A DNA stretch of 64,000 nucleotides, from the NCBI RefSeq assembly GCF_003479605.1, contig NZ_QUHR01000002.1, positions 186,001-250,000 of the forward strand, in the 5' to 3' direction. The DNA comes from Roseburia sp. AF12-17LB (lineage in GTDB: Bacteria > Bacillota > Clostridia > Lachnospirales > Lachnospiraceae). A program made the position numbers and the translations under genes. Every line of letters starts with the position of its first letter. Position 1 is the first letter of the stretch. Below are positions 8,057 to 16,861 of this stretch, in pieces. Below the pieces are notes generated by a model that worked only from the letters and a program-made list of their open reading frames with translations, was not told the origin of the DNA and searched no databases.

Positions 8057-8372
8057 TACAATTTATCTCCCTACATAAACATATAACTATCTGAATAGAT
8101 TTTACCATAATTGACAAGCAAAGTCACATTTCTATAAAAGGATTATAGCAAACAAGGATATGCAAAAATGCATATCCTTGTTTATTTGAAATATTTACTC
8201 CATTTTCTTTCAACTTTTACTCCAAATTTACTCCATTTTAAAAATCTGTTACGATATTATGCGGTATTCTATGATACCTTTTCTTTGAAGAAAAATGTCT
8301 GCAAACCTTGATTTTAAGCGAACTTTTCAATATTTCCAAGCACTTTATTCTGTTGTGAGAATTTCTTCTCAA
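8057..8372. other. Junction region between mobile island and leuS
   Basis: This 316-base gene-free stretch holds the upstream region of the HNH gene, a perfect hairpin (8151-8182), and a segment around 8185-8240 that reads in + frame as a short Phe/Thr/Pro string (FTPFSF..., KFTPF stop) like the tail of a tyrosine integrase. It then runs to the leuS stop codon. No complete integrase or clear att duplication was seen. Confidence 0.4.
8151..8182. terminator. Perfect 14-bp hairpin terminator
   Basis: AACAAGGATATGCA and its exact complement flank a 4-base AAAA loop and are followed by TTATTTG on the + strand. It is the end of a lost + strand gene or a barrier at the island edge. Confidence 0.7.
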
Positions 8373-10799
8373 TTATTTCATTACAATGTTAATAATTTTG
8401 CCCGGTACATAAATCTCTTTGATCACATTGCCGGTAAGCTTATCTGCAATTGCAGCTTTTCCTGCAGCAAGTGCATCCTCTTTGGAAGCATCTTTTGCAA
8501 TGCTGACAACACCCTTTGTCTTGCCGTTAATCTGTACTGCAATTTCAACTTCATCATCTTCCATTGCATCTTTATCATACTCCGGCCATCTTTCTGCAAA
8601 TACAGAAGTATCATGACCAAGCTCGCTCCACAGTTCTTCTGCAATATGTGGTGCAAATGGAGCAAGAAGAAGCACATAAGTTTCAAGTGTCTTCTTATCT
8701 ACGCCGCCCTTCTTGGAAAGGTCGATCAGTTTGTTGTTGTATTCCATGAATCCTGAAATTACAGTATTTAAGCTGAAGCTTTCCAGTCTCTGGGTAATAT
8801 CATATACCAGTTTATGACGAATCTTAACCAGTTCTTTAGTCTCAGCAACATCTGCATCCTTCTGGCTCATTACAAGATTCCAGAATCTGGTGATGAAACG
8901 GTATACACCATCGATTCCACGATCATCCCACTCAGAATCCAATTCCGGTGGTCCAACAAACAGCTCATATAATCTTAAGGAATCACAGCCGTAGTCACGA
9001 ACCAGATCATCCGGTGAGACGACATTTCCTTTAGATTTACTCATCTTGATACCATTCTTACCGGTAATCATACCCTGATTAAACAGTTTGGTAAATGGCT
9101 CATCAAAGTCAATTACTCCGATATCATATAAGAATTTGGTATAGAAACGGGAATACAGAAGATGCAGTACTGCATGCTCTACTCCACCGATATACATATC
9201 AACTGGAAGATATTTATCTGCTTTCTCGCGGCTTACTAATTCATCTTTGTTCTTGTTATCTACATAACGTAAGAAATACCAGGATGAACCTGCCCACTGA
9301 GGCATGGTATTGGTCTCACGTTTTGCAGGCTTACCACAGCAAGGACATGTGGTATTTACCCACTCCGTAATATCTGCCAACGGTGATTCTCCGGTACCTG
9401 TCGGCTGATAAGATTCAACCTCTGGTAACAGTAATGGAAGCTCTTCTTCCGGAACCGGAACTGCTCCACAATCCGGACAATGTACGATTGGAATTGGCTC
9501 GCCCCAGTAACGCTGGCGGGAGAATACCCAGTCTCTTAATTTATAGTTGGTTGTCTTCTTACCAAAGCCCATCTTTTCAATCATTTCCGGAGCTTCTTTC
9601 TTAAGAACGGATGACTCCATTCCATTCCAGTCACCAGAGTTAATCATAATACCTTTTGCTTCGGTATAAGCTTCGGTCATATTTTCAATTTCCTTACCAT
9701 CTTTGGCAATAACCTGGATGATTGGAATATTGAATTTCTTTGCAAATTCAAAGTCACGGTCATCATGTGCAGGAACACACATAATTGCTCCGGTACCATA
9801 ATCAGCTAATACATAATCAGAAAGCCAGATTGGAACCTTTGCACCATTCAGCGGATTGATTGCATAAGAACCGGTAAAAACACCAGTCTTTTCTTTATCC
9901 TGCAAACGATCTACAGAAGATTTCAGGGATGACTGATAGATATAATCCTCTACTGCAGCTCTTGTCTCATCAGTTGCAAGCTCTTTTGCCAAAGCATGCT
10001 CCGGTGCAAGTACCATGAAGGTTGCTCCGTGAAGAGTATCCGGTCTTGTGGTATAAACAGTAATCTCTTTATCGCTTCCATCCACCTTAAAGTTGACTTC
10101 TGCTCCATTACTCTTACCAATCCAGTCAGTCTGCATTTTCTTAACCTTTTCCGGCCAGTCAAGCTTATCAAGGTCTGCAAGAAGACGGTCAGCATATTTG
10201 GTAATCTTAAGCATCCACTGCTTTAAGTTCTTCTTGGTAACATCAGCACCACAACGCTCACATTTACCATTTACAACTTCTTCATTGGCAAGACCAGTCT
10301 TACAGGATGGGCACCAGTTAATTGGCATCTCTTTCTCATAAGCAAGTCCGGCTTTAAACATTTTTACAAAAATCCACTGTGTCCATTTGTAGAATTCAGG
10401 ATCGGTGGTATTTACTTCCATATCCCAGTCATAGATTGCAGCAATTTCCTGAATCTGACGCTTGATATTCCTGATATTTTCAGCGGTAGATTTTTCCGGA
10501 TGAACACCCATCTTAATTGCGTAGTTCTCTGCCGGAAGACCAAATGCATCCCATCCCATCGGATGAATGACATAATATCCATGCATAAGCTTATAGCGGC
10601 TCCATACATCAGATATTACATAGCCTCTCCAGTGACCTACATGGAGTCCGTTTCCGGATGGGTATGGAAACATATCCAGACAATAGTATTTCGGCTTCTT
10701 GCCATCATTTACGTTAATTGGCTTATCTTCCCAGACTTTACGCCATTTCTGCTCTACCGCTCTATGATTATACGGTACTGTTGTTTGTGACATCTTCAA
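8373..10799 (-). CDS. leuS: Leucyl-tRNA synthetase
   Basis: This 808-residue class I synthetase charges tRNA-Leu in the cytoplasm. It carries the HIGH-type motif HVGHWRGY (near residue 54), a zinc-binding pair CPSC/CERC, a large editing domain (about 225-410, with the threonine-rich TTRPDTLHGATF and DDRDFEFAKK), the KMSKS motif (near 585) and the anticodon-binding and C-terminal domains. The length matches the bacterial family. AGGAGG lies 7 bases before the ATG. It is transcribed from its own promoter. The 3' flank is the border of the mobile island. Confidence 0.98.
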   Translation of the reverse strand: MKMSQTTVPYNHRAVEQKWRKVWEDKPINVNDGKKPKYYCLDMFPYPSGNGLHVGHWRGYVISDVWSRYKLMHGYYVIHPMGWDAFGLPAENYAIKMGVHPEKSTAENIRNIKRQIQEIAAIYDWDMEVNTTDPEFYKWTQWIFVKMFKAGLAYEKEMPINWCPSCKTGLANEEVVNGKCERCGADVTKKNLKQWMLKITKYADRLLADLDKLDWPEKVKKMQTDWIGKSNGAEVNFKVDGSDKEITVYTTRPDTLHGATFMVLAPEHALAKELATDETRAAVEDYIYQSSLKSSVDRLQDKEKTGVFTGSYAINPLNGAKVPIWLSDYVLADYGTGAIMCVPAHDDRDFEFAKKFNIPIIQVIAKDGKEIENMTEAYTEAKGIMINSGDWNGMESSVLKKEAPEMIEKMGFGKKTTNYKLRDWVFSRQRYWGEPIPIVHCPDCGAVPVPEEELPLLLPEVESYQPTGTGESPLADITEWVNTTCPCCGKPAKRETNTMPQWAGSSWYFLRYVDNKNKDELVSREKADKYLPVDMYIGGVEHAVLHLLYSRFYTKFLYDIGVIDFDEPFTKLFNQGMITGKNGIKMSKSKGNVVSPDDLVRDYGCDSLRLYELFVGPPELDSEWDDRGIDGVYRFITRFWNLVMSQKDADVAETKELVKIRHKLVYDITQRLESFSLNTVISGFMEYNNKLIDLSKKGGVDKKTLETYVLLLAPFAPHIAEELWSELGHDTSVFAERWPEYDKDAMEDDEVEIAVQINGKTKGVVSIAKDASKEDALAAGKAAIADKLTGNVIKEIYVPGKIINIVMK

Positions 10800-10880
10800 T
10801 TCCTCCTAATTTAAACAGCTTTCGTCCATAAAATAAGGACATGCTGATAGAATGCCTTTTTAGAGACTTATACTCATAAA

Positions 10881-10908
10881 ATTCTATCACATGCCCTCAA
10901 TTTGTCAA
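10881..10908 (-). promoter_or_regulatory. leuS promoter
   Basis: TTGACA (10903-10908) and TAGAAT (10881-10886) are spaced 16 bases on the minus strand and overlap the stop codon of the upstream gene. The leader is about 70 bases, too short for a T-box, and none is seen. Confidence 0.75.
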
Positions 10909-12206
10909 GGAAAAATGGTATTTGTATCAATTGTAAGAATCCGGTCTATCGGACAAATGCTCTTCCCTTTTCCGTCTGTGCCTTCAAAATATTTCGAGCT
11001 TGCCGATTCAAACAGCACATAGATATTGCCGTCTGCATAATTAATTTCTTCGGAACATGGTGGCATTTCCACCTTAAGTTCCGGTGTCCGCGGCTTTGTA
11101 TCCATTGCATCTACATTCTGGTAAATCTTTAAATAGGATGAATTGCTTCTTCCATAGGATGTGCTTAAATACACTCTGTCCTGTTCATCAAAAGCAATTC
11201 CCTGCACCTTTTCCGGTATCTGGTAGCGCTGCTGTTCCATCAGTTCTCCATCCTGATATTTATAAGAAATCATAATGGATTTGAATAAGGCATTGTGTGT
11301 TGCTACCCAGAGAATTCCATCATGCCAGGTAATGCAGGATGGCATATTCGCTACACGGTATTCTTCAAACATTCCGGTGGCATCCACAAAAATCTTCGGT
11401 TTGGACTCTGCAATCTTTTTTATATAACTGTAACTAAGCCGCTCCAAAGACCTTGTGTCCGAATGGCAGATCCAGACATTTCTTCCATCGTAGGTAAGTC
11501 CTCCAAGATGGCTGTTCTTTTTCATGCCAAGAGTAACCATATATTCTCCGGTCTCTTTGTCAAAGATATAAAGAGCTCCAAGGCTTTCCGAATCATCCGT
11601 ATTATATGCTGTAATCATATAATAATCTTCGGTAATGCAGATTCCCTGCGGACACTGGTTGTCCGTGGATGTCATATTCTGTGCATAATCCTGTTCCCTG
11701 GTGGATGGCATTCCCGGAATATTTACATCATAGGCAAAGCTGAATCCACAATCCTTTAACATCCGGTCATTTCCGCTCATCTGTGATGCCGTGGAATATG
11801 GATACATTTCCACGCTGTAAGAAGAATCAATCTTCTTGGTCCATTTTGCGTATAAAGATACGTCTCCGAAATTATCAATGTTTATCTCTGTAATCTTATT
11901 CTGATAACTGCTTTCGGTATACCAGCCAGCGAAATTATATCCCGGTTTTTCCGGTATATCAAGGGTTAGAGGAAGTTCTTCTATAATATAGTTATAAGTC
12001 AAATCAGAAGAAGGGATTCCACCATTTAAGTAATAGGTGATATCATAATCTTCCTTTAATACATTGGCATCTTCCGGCTCCATGCTGTAATAAAGAGAGG
12101 TAGTGATTGGCAGAGAACGAAGTGCTTTTGCTTCTGAAAACTGCGAATTATCGAAAAACAGCGCAATAATCAAAACAATTGCAAAAAAAGTTCTTTTCTT
12201 TCCCAT
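10905..12206 (-). CDS. Secreted protein with InlB-type repeat and propeller-like domain
   Basis: This 433-residue protein has an N-terminal signal peptide (hydrophobic residues 6-20, ending near SEAKA). One Listeria-Bacteroides (InlB/Flg_new) repeat follows at about 53-120, recognisable by YYLNGG...PGYNFAGWYTE...LYAKW. The remaining 300 residues show repeated strands with motifs such as GICITEDYYMITAY, GGLTYDGRNVWICH and GIAFDEQDRVYLSTS, typical of a six- or seven-bladed propeller. No LPXTG or membrane anchor is visible, so it is probably secreted or loosely attached. The ligand is unknown. It stands alone between leuS and the EF-G paralogue. Confidence 0.75.
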   Translation of the reverse strand: MGKKRTFFAIVLIIALFFDNSQFSEAKALRSLPITTSLYYSMEPEDANVLKEDYDITYYLNGGIPSSDLTYNYIIEELPLTLDIPEKPGYNFAGWYTESSYQNKITEINIDNFGDVSLYAKWTKKIDSSYSVEMYPYSTASQMSGNDRMLKDCGFSFAYDVNIPGMPSTREQDYAQNMTSTDNQCPQGICITEDYYMITAYNTDDSESLGALYIFDKETGEYMVTLGMKKNSHLGGLTYDGRNVWICHSDTRSLERLSYSYIKKIAESKPKIFVDATGMFEEYRVANMPSCITWHDGILWVATHNALFKSIMISYKYQDGELMEQQRYQIPEKVQGIAFDEQDRVYLSTSYGRSNSSYLKIYQNVDAMDTKPRTPELKVEMPPCSEEINYADGNIYVLFESASSKYFEGTDGKGKSICPIDRILTIDTNTIFP

Positions 12207-12279
12207 GTCACCACCACCTCTCTTTCGTCATCCGTTTGTCTTAACAGATATTTTTTCTCATTACACTTATCTCACTACA

Positions 12280-14373
12280 CTATTTATCTTCTTCTGAAGC
12301 AAGCTTGGATGCCCGTTCTTCCATCTGTACCCTTGCGACTTCCTCCGGTGCCTGTTCGTATCTGGCAAACTGGTAGGAGAAATCTCCGCTTCCCTGTGTC
12401 ATGGAACGAAGTCTTGTGCCATAACCATATAATTCAATATAAGGAATATCCGCTAAAATCTCGGTGGCTCCTTTGTTATCCGGTGTCATGCCAAGAACTC
12501 TTGCCCGCTTCTTATTTAAATCTCCCATTACATCTCCGGTATAAACGTCTGGTAATGTAATCTTAAGGCTGGCAATCGGTTCTAAAAGCACCGGCTTTGC
12601 TTCTAAGATTCCTTTCTTTAAGGCTTCTCTTGCAGCAACCTTAAATGCCATTTCCGAAGAATCTACTGCATGATAGGAACCGTCATAAAGCACTGCCTTA
12701 ATACCAAGTACCGGATATGCCGCCAAAGGTCCTTTCTGCACGCCCTCCTGAAGCCCTTTTTCTACTGCAGGGAAGAAATTCTTCGGAACCGCTCCGCCAA
12801 CCACTTCCTGCGAGAACTCATAAGCTTCCTCAAGATTTCCCGATGGTGAAAAACGCATCTTTACATGTCCATACTGGCCATGTCCACCAGACTGTTTCTT
12901 ATATTTATATTCCACATCTGAGGTTCCTCGGATGGTTTCACGGAATGCAACCTTCGGACGGCTCAGTTCAATCTCTACTTTATATTTATTTTTTAAGGTT
13001 TCTACCAGAACCTCCAACTGCTGTTCCCCGATACCATAAATCAGTGTCTGGTGATTAGCACTGTCATTTACCGTCTTAATGGTTAAGTCTTCCTGCATGA
13101 TTTTCTGCAGTGCCTGGGAAATTTTATCTTCATCACCTTTATTCTTTGCTTTATACCTCATGCCGGTATATGGCTCTGAAATACTTGTCCGGATAAAGAG
13201 TATCGGATTGGCTTTTGTAGACAGGGAATCGGTTGTCATAGCTCCGGAAAGCTTTGCTAATGCTCCGATATCTCCGGCATGAAGCTCCGGTACTTCCTGT
13301 GGTTTGCTGCCGCACATTACATAGAGCTTTCCAATCCTGCCTTCTGTATCCCGATGATGATTAAAAAGCAAATCATCGGTTTTTAACACACCGGAATTTA
13401 CTTTTATCAGAGAATATTTTCCAATAAACGGGTCTACAATTGTTTTAAAAATATATGCTGATTTTGGCTTTGAGAAATCATAATCTGCAGAATATACTTC
13501 ATTGCTCTTGGCATTGATTCCGGTACAGGAACGCTTATCCGGGCTTGGGAAGTATTTTATAATGTCATCTAACAAGGTGTACATACCCTGTGCAAGAATA
13601 CTGGAACCCATGGAAACCGGAACCATGCTGGCATCCGCCACATTCACGCGAAGTGCCTGACGTATTTCGTTTTCTGAGAATTCATCACCATTAAAATACC
13701 GCTCCATGAATTCTTCACTGGTTTCTGCTACCGCTTCCATCAGGGCATCGGTACAGATTCCAAGGTTATTCTGGCTGTATTCCGGAATCTCACATTCTAC
13801 TACTTCACCCTTATCATTCCATCTCTGGGCACTCTTACGAACCACATTGATATAGCCTACAAATTTCTCGTTTTCACGAATCGGCAGATGGAATGGAGCA
13901 ATCCGCTTGCCATATAACTGCTGTAAATCTTCTACTACCTGCCGGAAGCTTGCATTATCAATATCCATCTCCGTAACAAATATCATTCTCGGAAGATTGT
14001 ATTTCTCGCAGATGTCCCAGGCTTTCTTCGTACCCACTTCAATTCCGTTCTTGCCGGATACCACGATAATTGCTGCATCTGCGGCACTGACTGCTTCTTC
14101 CACTTCACCGACAAAGTCGAAATATCCCGGAGTATCTAAGAAATTAATCTTGGTATTATCCCAGATAACCGGAACAACCGAAGTATGGATGGAAAACTGT
14201 CTTTTGATTTCTTCTTTATCAAAATCACTGATAGTATTTCCATCAGAAATCTTTCCCATACGGGTTGTCATGCCGGATAAATATGCCATTGCTTCCACCA
14301 GACTGGTCTTTCCCGCTCCACCATGTCCTAAAAGCACGACGTTTCTGATTCTGTCCGTTGTAAATACTTCCAT
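12280..14373 (-). CDS. Elongation factor G-like GTPase (EF-G paralogue)
   Basis: This 697-residue translational GTPase starts with the G1 motif GHGGAGKTSLVEA, has DTPGYFDFVGE (G3) and TEMDID at the G4 position (instead of the usual NKxD), and keeps the domain IV hallmark KKQSGGHGQYGHV. The altered G4 and the GHGGAGKT P-loop mark the EF-G-like (fusA2) group rather than housekeeping EF-G; its exact role at the ribosome is not settled. The start has AGGAGG 7 bases upstream. It is monocistronic, with its own promoter. Confidence 0.88.
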   Translation of the reverse strand: MEVFTTDRIRNVVLLGHGGAGKTSLVEAMAYLSGMTTRMGKISDGNTISDFDKEEIKRQFSIHTSVVPVIWDNTKINFLDTPGYFDFVGEVEEAVSAADAAIIVVSGKNGIEVGTKKAWDICEKYNLPRMIFVTEMDIDNASFRQVVEDLQQLYGKRIAPFHLPIRENEKFVGYINVVRKSAQRWNDKGEVVECEIPEYSQNNLGICTDALMEAVAETSEEFMERYFNGDEFSENEIRQALRVNVADASMVPVSMGSSILAQGMYTLLDDIIKYFPSPDKRSCTGINAKSNEVYSADYDFSKPKSAYIFKTIVDPFIGKYSLIKVNSGVLKTDDLLFNHHRDTEGRIGKLYVMCGSKPQEVPELHAGDIGALAKLSGAMTTDSLSTKANPILFIRTSISEPYTGMRYKAKNKGDEDKISQALQKIMQEDLTIKTVNDSANHQTLIYGIGEQQLEVLVETLKNKYKVEIELSRPKVAFRETIRGTSDVEYKYKKQSGGHGQYGHVKMRFSPSGNLEEAYEFSQEVVGGAVPKNFFPAVEKGLQEGVQKGPLAAYPVLGIKAVLYDGSYHAVDSSEMAFKVAAREALKKGILEAKPVLLEPIASLKITLPDVYTGDVMGDLNKKRARVLGMTPDNKGATEILADIPYIELYGYGTRLRSMTQGSGDFSYQFARYEQAPEEVARVQMEERASKLASEEDK

Positions 14374-14408
14374 ATGTTATTCCTCCTGTACTATAGATTT
14401 ATGTATAT

Positions 14409-14437
14409 ATTTTACTAAATCAAGTTATTTTCTTCAA
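14409..14437 (-). promoter_or_regulatory. Promoter of the EF-G-like gene
   Basis: TTGAAG (14432-14437) and TAAAAT (14409-14414), 17-base spacing, minus strand. Confidence 0.6.
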
Positions 14438-14566
14438 CTATATTATGTATTATACACAACATTTATGAATGAATTGTAAATGTGTAGTAAACATTTTGCA
14501 CTATTTTTGATAATTTTATTGTGAAATTTTATATTTTCGTACGTTAAACTTTAACGCTTTAAAGTA

Positions 14567-14595
14567 TTGACATTATATTCTGATTCCGTTATAGT
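14567..14595 (+). promoter_or_regulatory. Promoter of the aromatic amino acid operon
   Basis: TTGACA (14567-14572) and TATAGT (14590-14595) with 17-base spacing. A leader of about 90 bases follows with short self-complementary pieces (for example ATGC/GCAT around 14617-14628). I see no T-box or clear trp/tyr leader peptide in it. Confidence 0.75.
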
Positions 14596-14692
14596 ATACA
14601 TGCACCACCGGAGAGATGCGGTTGCATTCCGTTTCTTCTCATATTATAATAGTCCGGTCAGGTGACATTTTTTTAAGTGAGGATTATAAATT

Positions 14693-15709
14693 ATGATTAT
14701 TGTTATGAAACCATCCGCTCTTCCACAGGATGTAGATAAAATTGTAGATGCAGTGGAAAAAGAAGGATTAAAAACACATCTTTCACATGGTGAAGAAGTT
14801 ACCATTATCGGAGTTGTCGGCGATAAAACCAAATTAGATATTCAGCGCATTGAAGCCAGCCCTGAAGTAGAAAAGGTAGTTCCAATTACCGAAAGCTACA
14901 AGCTTGCCAATAAGAAGTTCCACCCACAGCCAACCAGCTTCAAGGTTAAGGATACCGTAATCGGTCCTGATACCATGACAATTATGGCTGGTCCCTGTGC
15001 CGTCGAAACAGAAGAACAGCTTCTTTGCATTGCCCGTGCAGTCAAGAAGGCAGGAGCAACCATTCTTCGTGGTGGTGCTTACAAGCCTCGTACTTCCCCA
15101 TACTCTTTCCAGGGTCTTGAGGAAGAAGGTTTAAAATATATGAAGACCGCTTCTGATGAAACAGGTCTTGCAACCATTTGTGAAGTAACCAGTGCACATG
15201 CCGTAGAATCTGCTGTAAAATATGTCAGCATGCTTCAGGTCGGTGCCAGAAATATGCAGAACTTCGAATTATTAAAAGAAGTTGGCCGTGCCGGTCTTCC
15301 TGTCTTATTAAAGAGAGGTCTGTCTGCTACGATTGATGAATGGCTGAATGCAGCAGAATATATTATCTCTTCCGGAAGTCCAAACGTTGCATTATGTGAA
15401 CGTGGTATCCGTACTTTTGAGACTTCCACCAGAAATACCTTAGACTTAAGTGCAGTATGTGTCTTAAAGGAACGTACCCATCTTCCGGTCATCGTTGACC
15501 CAAGCCATGCAACCGGTGTCCGCTCTTTCGTTGAGCCGCTTGCTAAAGCCGGTATTGCCTGCGGTGCCGATGGTCTGATGATTGAAGTACATAATGACCC
15601 TGCACATGCACTTTCCGATGGTCCGCAGTCTCTGAACTTCGAACAGTTCGATTCTGTTATGGAACATATCAAACCATATATTTCCTTAAGCGGAAGGAGC
15701 TTAATGTAA
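14693..15709 (+). CDS. aroF: 3-deoxy-7-phosphoheptulonate synthase (DAHP synthase)
   Basis: This 338-residue enzyme joins phosphoenolpyruvate and erythrose-4-phosphate, the first step of the shikimate pathway. Residues 1-70 form the ferredoxin-like/ACT-like regulatory domain of the AroF beta type (MIIVMKPSALPQDVDKIV...). The barrel follows with MAGPCAVE, FRGGAYKPRTSPYSFQG-type (here LRGGAYKPRTSPYSFQG), LPVIVDPSHATG and GADGLMIEVH. It opens the operon; tyrA begins 1 base after its stop. The fused N-domain usually gives feedback inhibition. Confidence 0.96.
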   Translation: MIIVMKPSALPQDVDKIVDAVEKEGLKTHLSHGEEVTIIGVVGDKTKLDIQRIEASPEVEKVVPITESYKLANKKFHPQPTSFKVKDTVIGPDTMTIMAGPCAVETEEQLLCIARAVKKAGATILRGGAYKPRTSPYSFQGLEEEGLKYMKTASDETGLATICEVTSAHAVESAVKYVSMLQVGARNMQNFELLKEVGRAGLPVLLKRGLSATIDEWLNAAEYIISSGSPNVALCERGIRTFETSTRNTLDLSAVCVLKERTHLPVIVDPSHATGVRSFVEPLAKAGIACGADGLMIEVHNDPAHALSDGPQSLNFEQFDSVMEHIKPYISLSGRSLM

Positions 15710-15710
15710 C

Positions 15711-16808
15711 ATGGACTTTAAGAAAATCGGTTTTATTGGTCTTGGTCTTATCGGCGGTTCGATGGCTAAGACCATAAAACGCATTTACCCGGAAACAGAA
15801 CTGATTGCCACATCCGGTCATCTTTCTACCATAACTGCAGCTTTTGAGGACCATACTATTTCCAATGATACGCTGCTTGCAATGAAAGATTTCTCCGACT
15901 GTGATATTATCTTTCTCTGCTGTCCGGTACAGAAAAATATTGAATACATAAAAGAATTAAAGCCCTTTTTGAAAAAGGGCTGTATTCTTTCTGATGTAGG
16001 AAGTGTCAAAGGGGATATTCATGAAAGTATTACAGCCCTTGAGTTAGAATCCTTTTTTATTGGCGGACATCCTATGGCAGGTTCTGAAAAGACCGGCTAT
16101 CAGGCTGCAACCGCCTATTTATTGGAAAATGCTTATTATATTTTAACCCCGACTGCAAAAACTGATACCGCAGTGCTTCATGCGTTCCGGGATTATATTG
16201 CATCATTAGGCTCAGTTCCTATGATTATGGATGCGAAAACCCATGACTATGCAACCGCTTCTATCAGTCATCTGCCGCATATTATTGCAGCAAGTCTTGT
16301 GAATCTGATTCGTGAAACCGATGATGAGAATGAGACGATGAAGACGATTGCAGCAGGCGGATTTAAAGATATTACAAGAATTGCATCCTCTTCACCTGTA
16401 ATGTGGCAGCATATCTGTGCCTCTAACCAGGGGCAGATTTTAACACTCATTGACCGCTATACGGAAGAATTAAATACCATGCGTAGTCTGATTGCAGAAA
16501 AAAAAGAAAAGGAAATCTATGATTTCTTCTCTCATGCCAAGGATTACCGGGATTCTATCACCATTACTTCTTCCGGTCCATTGCGTAAAGTCTTTGAATG
16601 TTATTGTGATCTGATTGATGAAGCCGGTGGAATTGCAACCATTGCTACGATTCTTGCCAGCAACAATATCAGTATTAAAAATATTGGAATTATCCATAAC
16701 CGTGAATTTGAAAACGGTGTACTTCGTATTGAATTATATGAAGAAGAAGCACTTAACTGTGCCATTGCACTGCTTCACAAATATCATTATACAGTTTATG
16801 AACGATAA
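15711..16808 (+). CDS. tyrA: Prephenate dehydrogenase with C-terminal ACT domain
   Basis: This 365-residue enzyme converts prephenate to 4-hydroxyphenylpyruvate for tyrosine synthesis. It has an N-terminal NAD-binding fold (GFIGLGLIGGSMAK), the conserved HPMAGSEKTG motif near residue 120, the helical dimer domain with SHLPHIIAASL, and a C-terminal ACT domain from about 290 (GGIATIATILASNNISIKNI). It lies between aroF and aroA, so carbon entering the shikimate pathway and the tyrosine branch are co-expressed. Confidence 0.95.
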   Translation: MDFKKIGFIGLGLIGGSMAKTIKRIYPETELIATSGHLSTITAAFEDHTISNDTLLAMKDFSDCDIIFLCCPVQKNIEYIKELKPFLKKGCILSDVGSVKGDIHESITALELESFFIGGHPMAGSEKTGYQAATAYLLENAYYILTPTAKTDTAVLHAFRDYIASLGSVPMIMDAKTHDYATASISHLPHIIAASLVNLIRETDDENETMKTIAAGGFKDITRIASSSPVMWQHICASNQGQILTLIDRYTEELNTMRSLIAEKKEKEIYDFFSHAKDYRDSITITSSGPLRKVFECYCDLIDEAGGIATIATILASNNISIKNIGIIHNREFENGVLRIELYEEEALNCAIALLHKYHYTVYER

Positions 16809-16861
16809 TATTTAGATAAAATATTGACAATATTTCAGAATACATCCAGAAAGGATTTATT

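Noticed and set aside
8185..8260. Integrase gene at the leuS border
   Set aside because: Only a short low-complexity string is readable; not enough to call a gene, so it is noted only as a possible remnant.
8295..8756. + strand frame of 153 codons at the leuS 3' end
   Set aside because: Cys/Phe-rich antisense reading of leuS with no motif or ribosome site.
13907..14479. 190-codon + strand frame in the EF-G-like gene
   Set aside because: It lies antisense to a clearly conserved GTPase; composition and lack of a ribosome site show a shadow frame.
14374..14692. Riboswitch or T-box ahead of aroF
   Set aside because: No GGTGGNACCGCG core or terminator/antiterminator pair; only a promoter and a short leader were seen.
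15235..15672. 145-codon minus-strand frame opposite aroF
   Set aside because: Shadow of the conserved aroF barrel.
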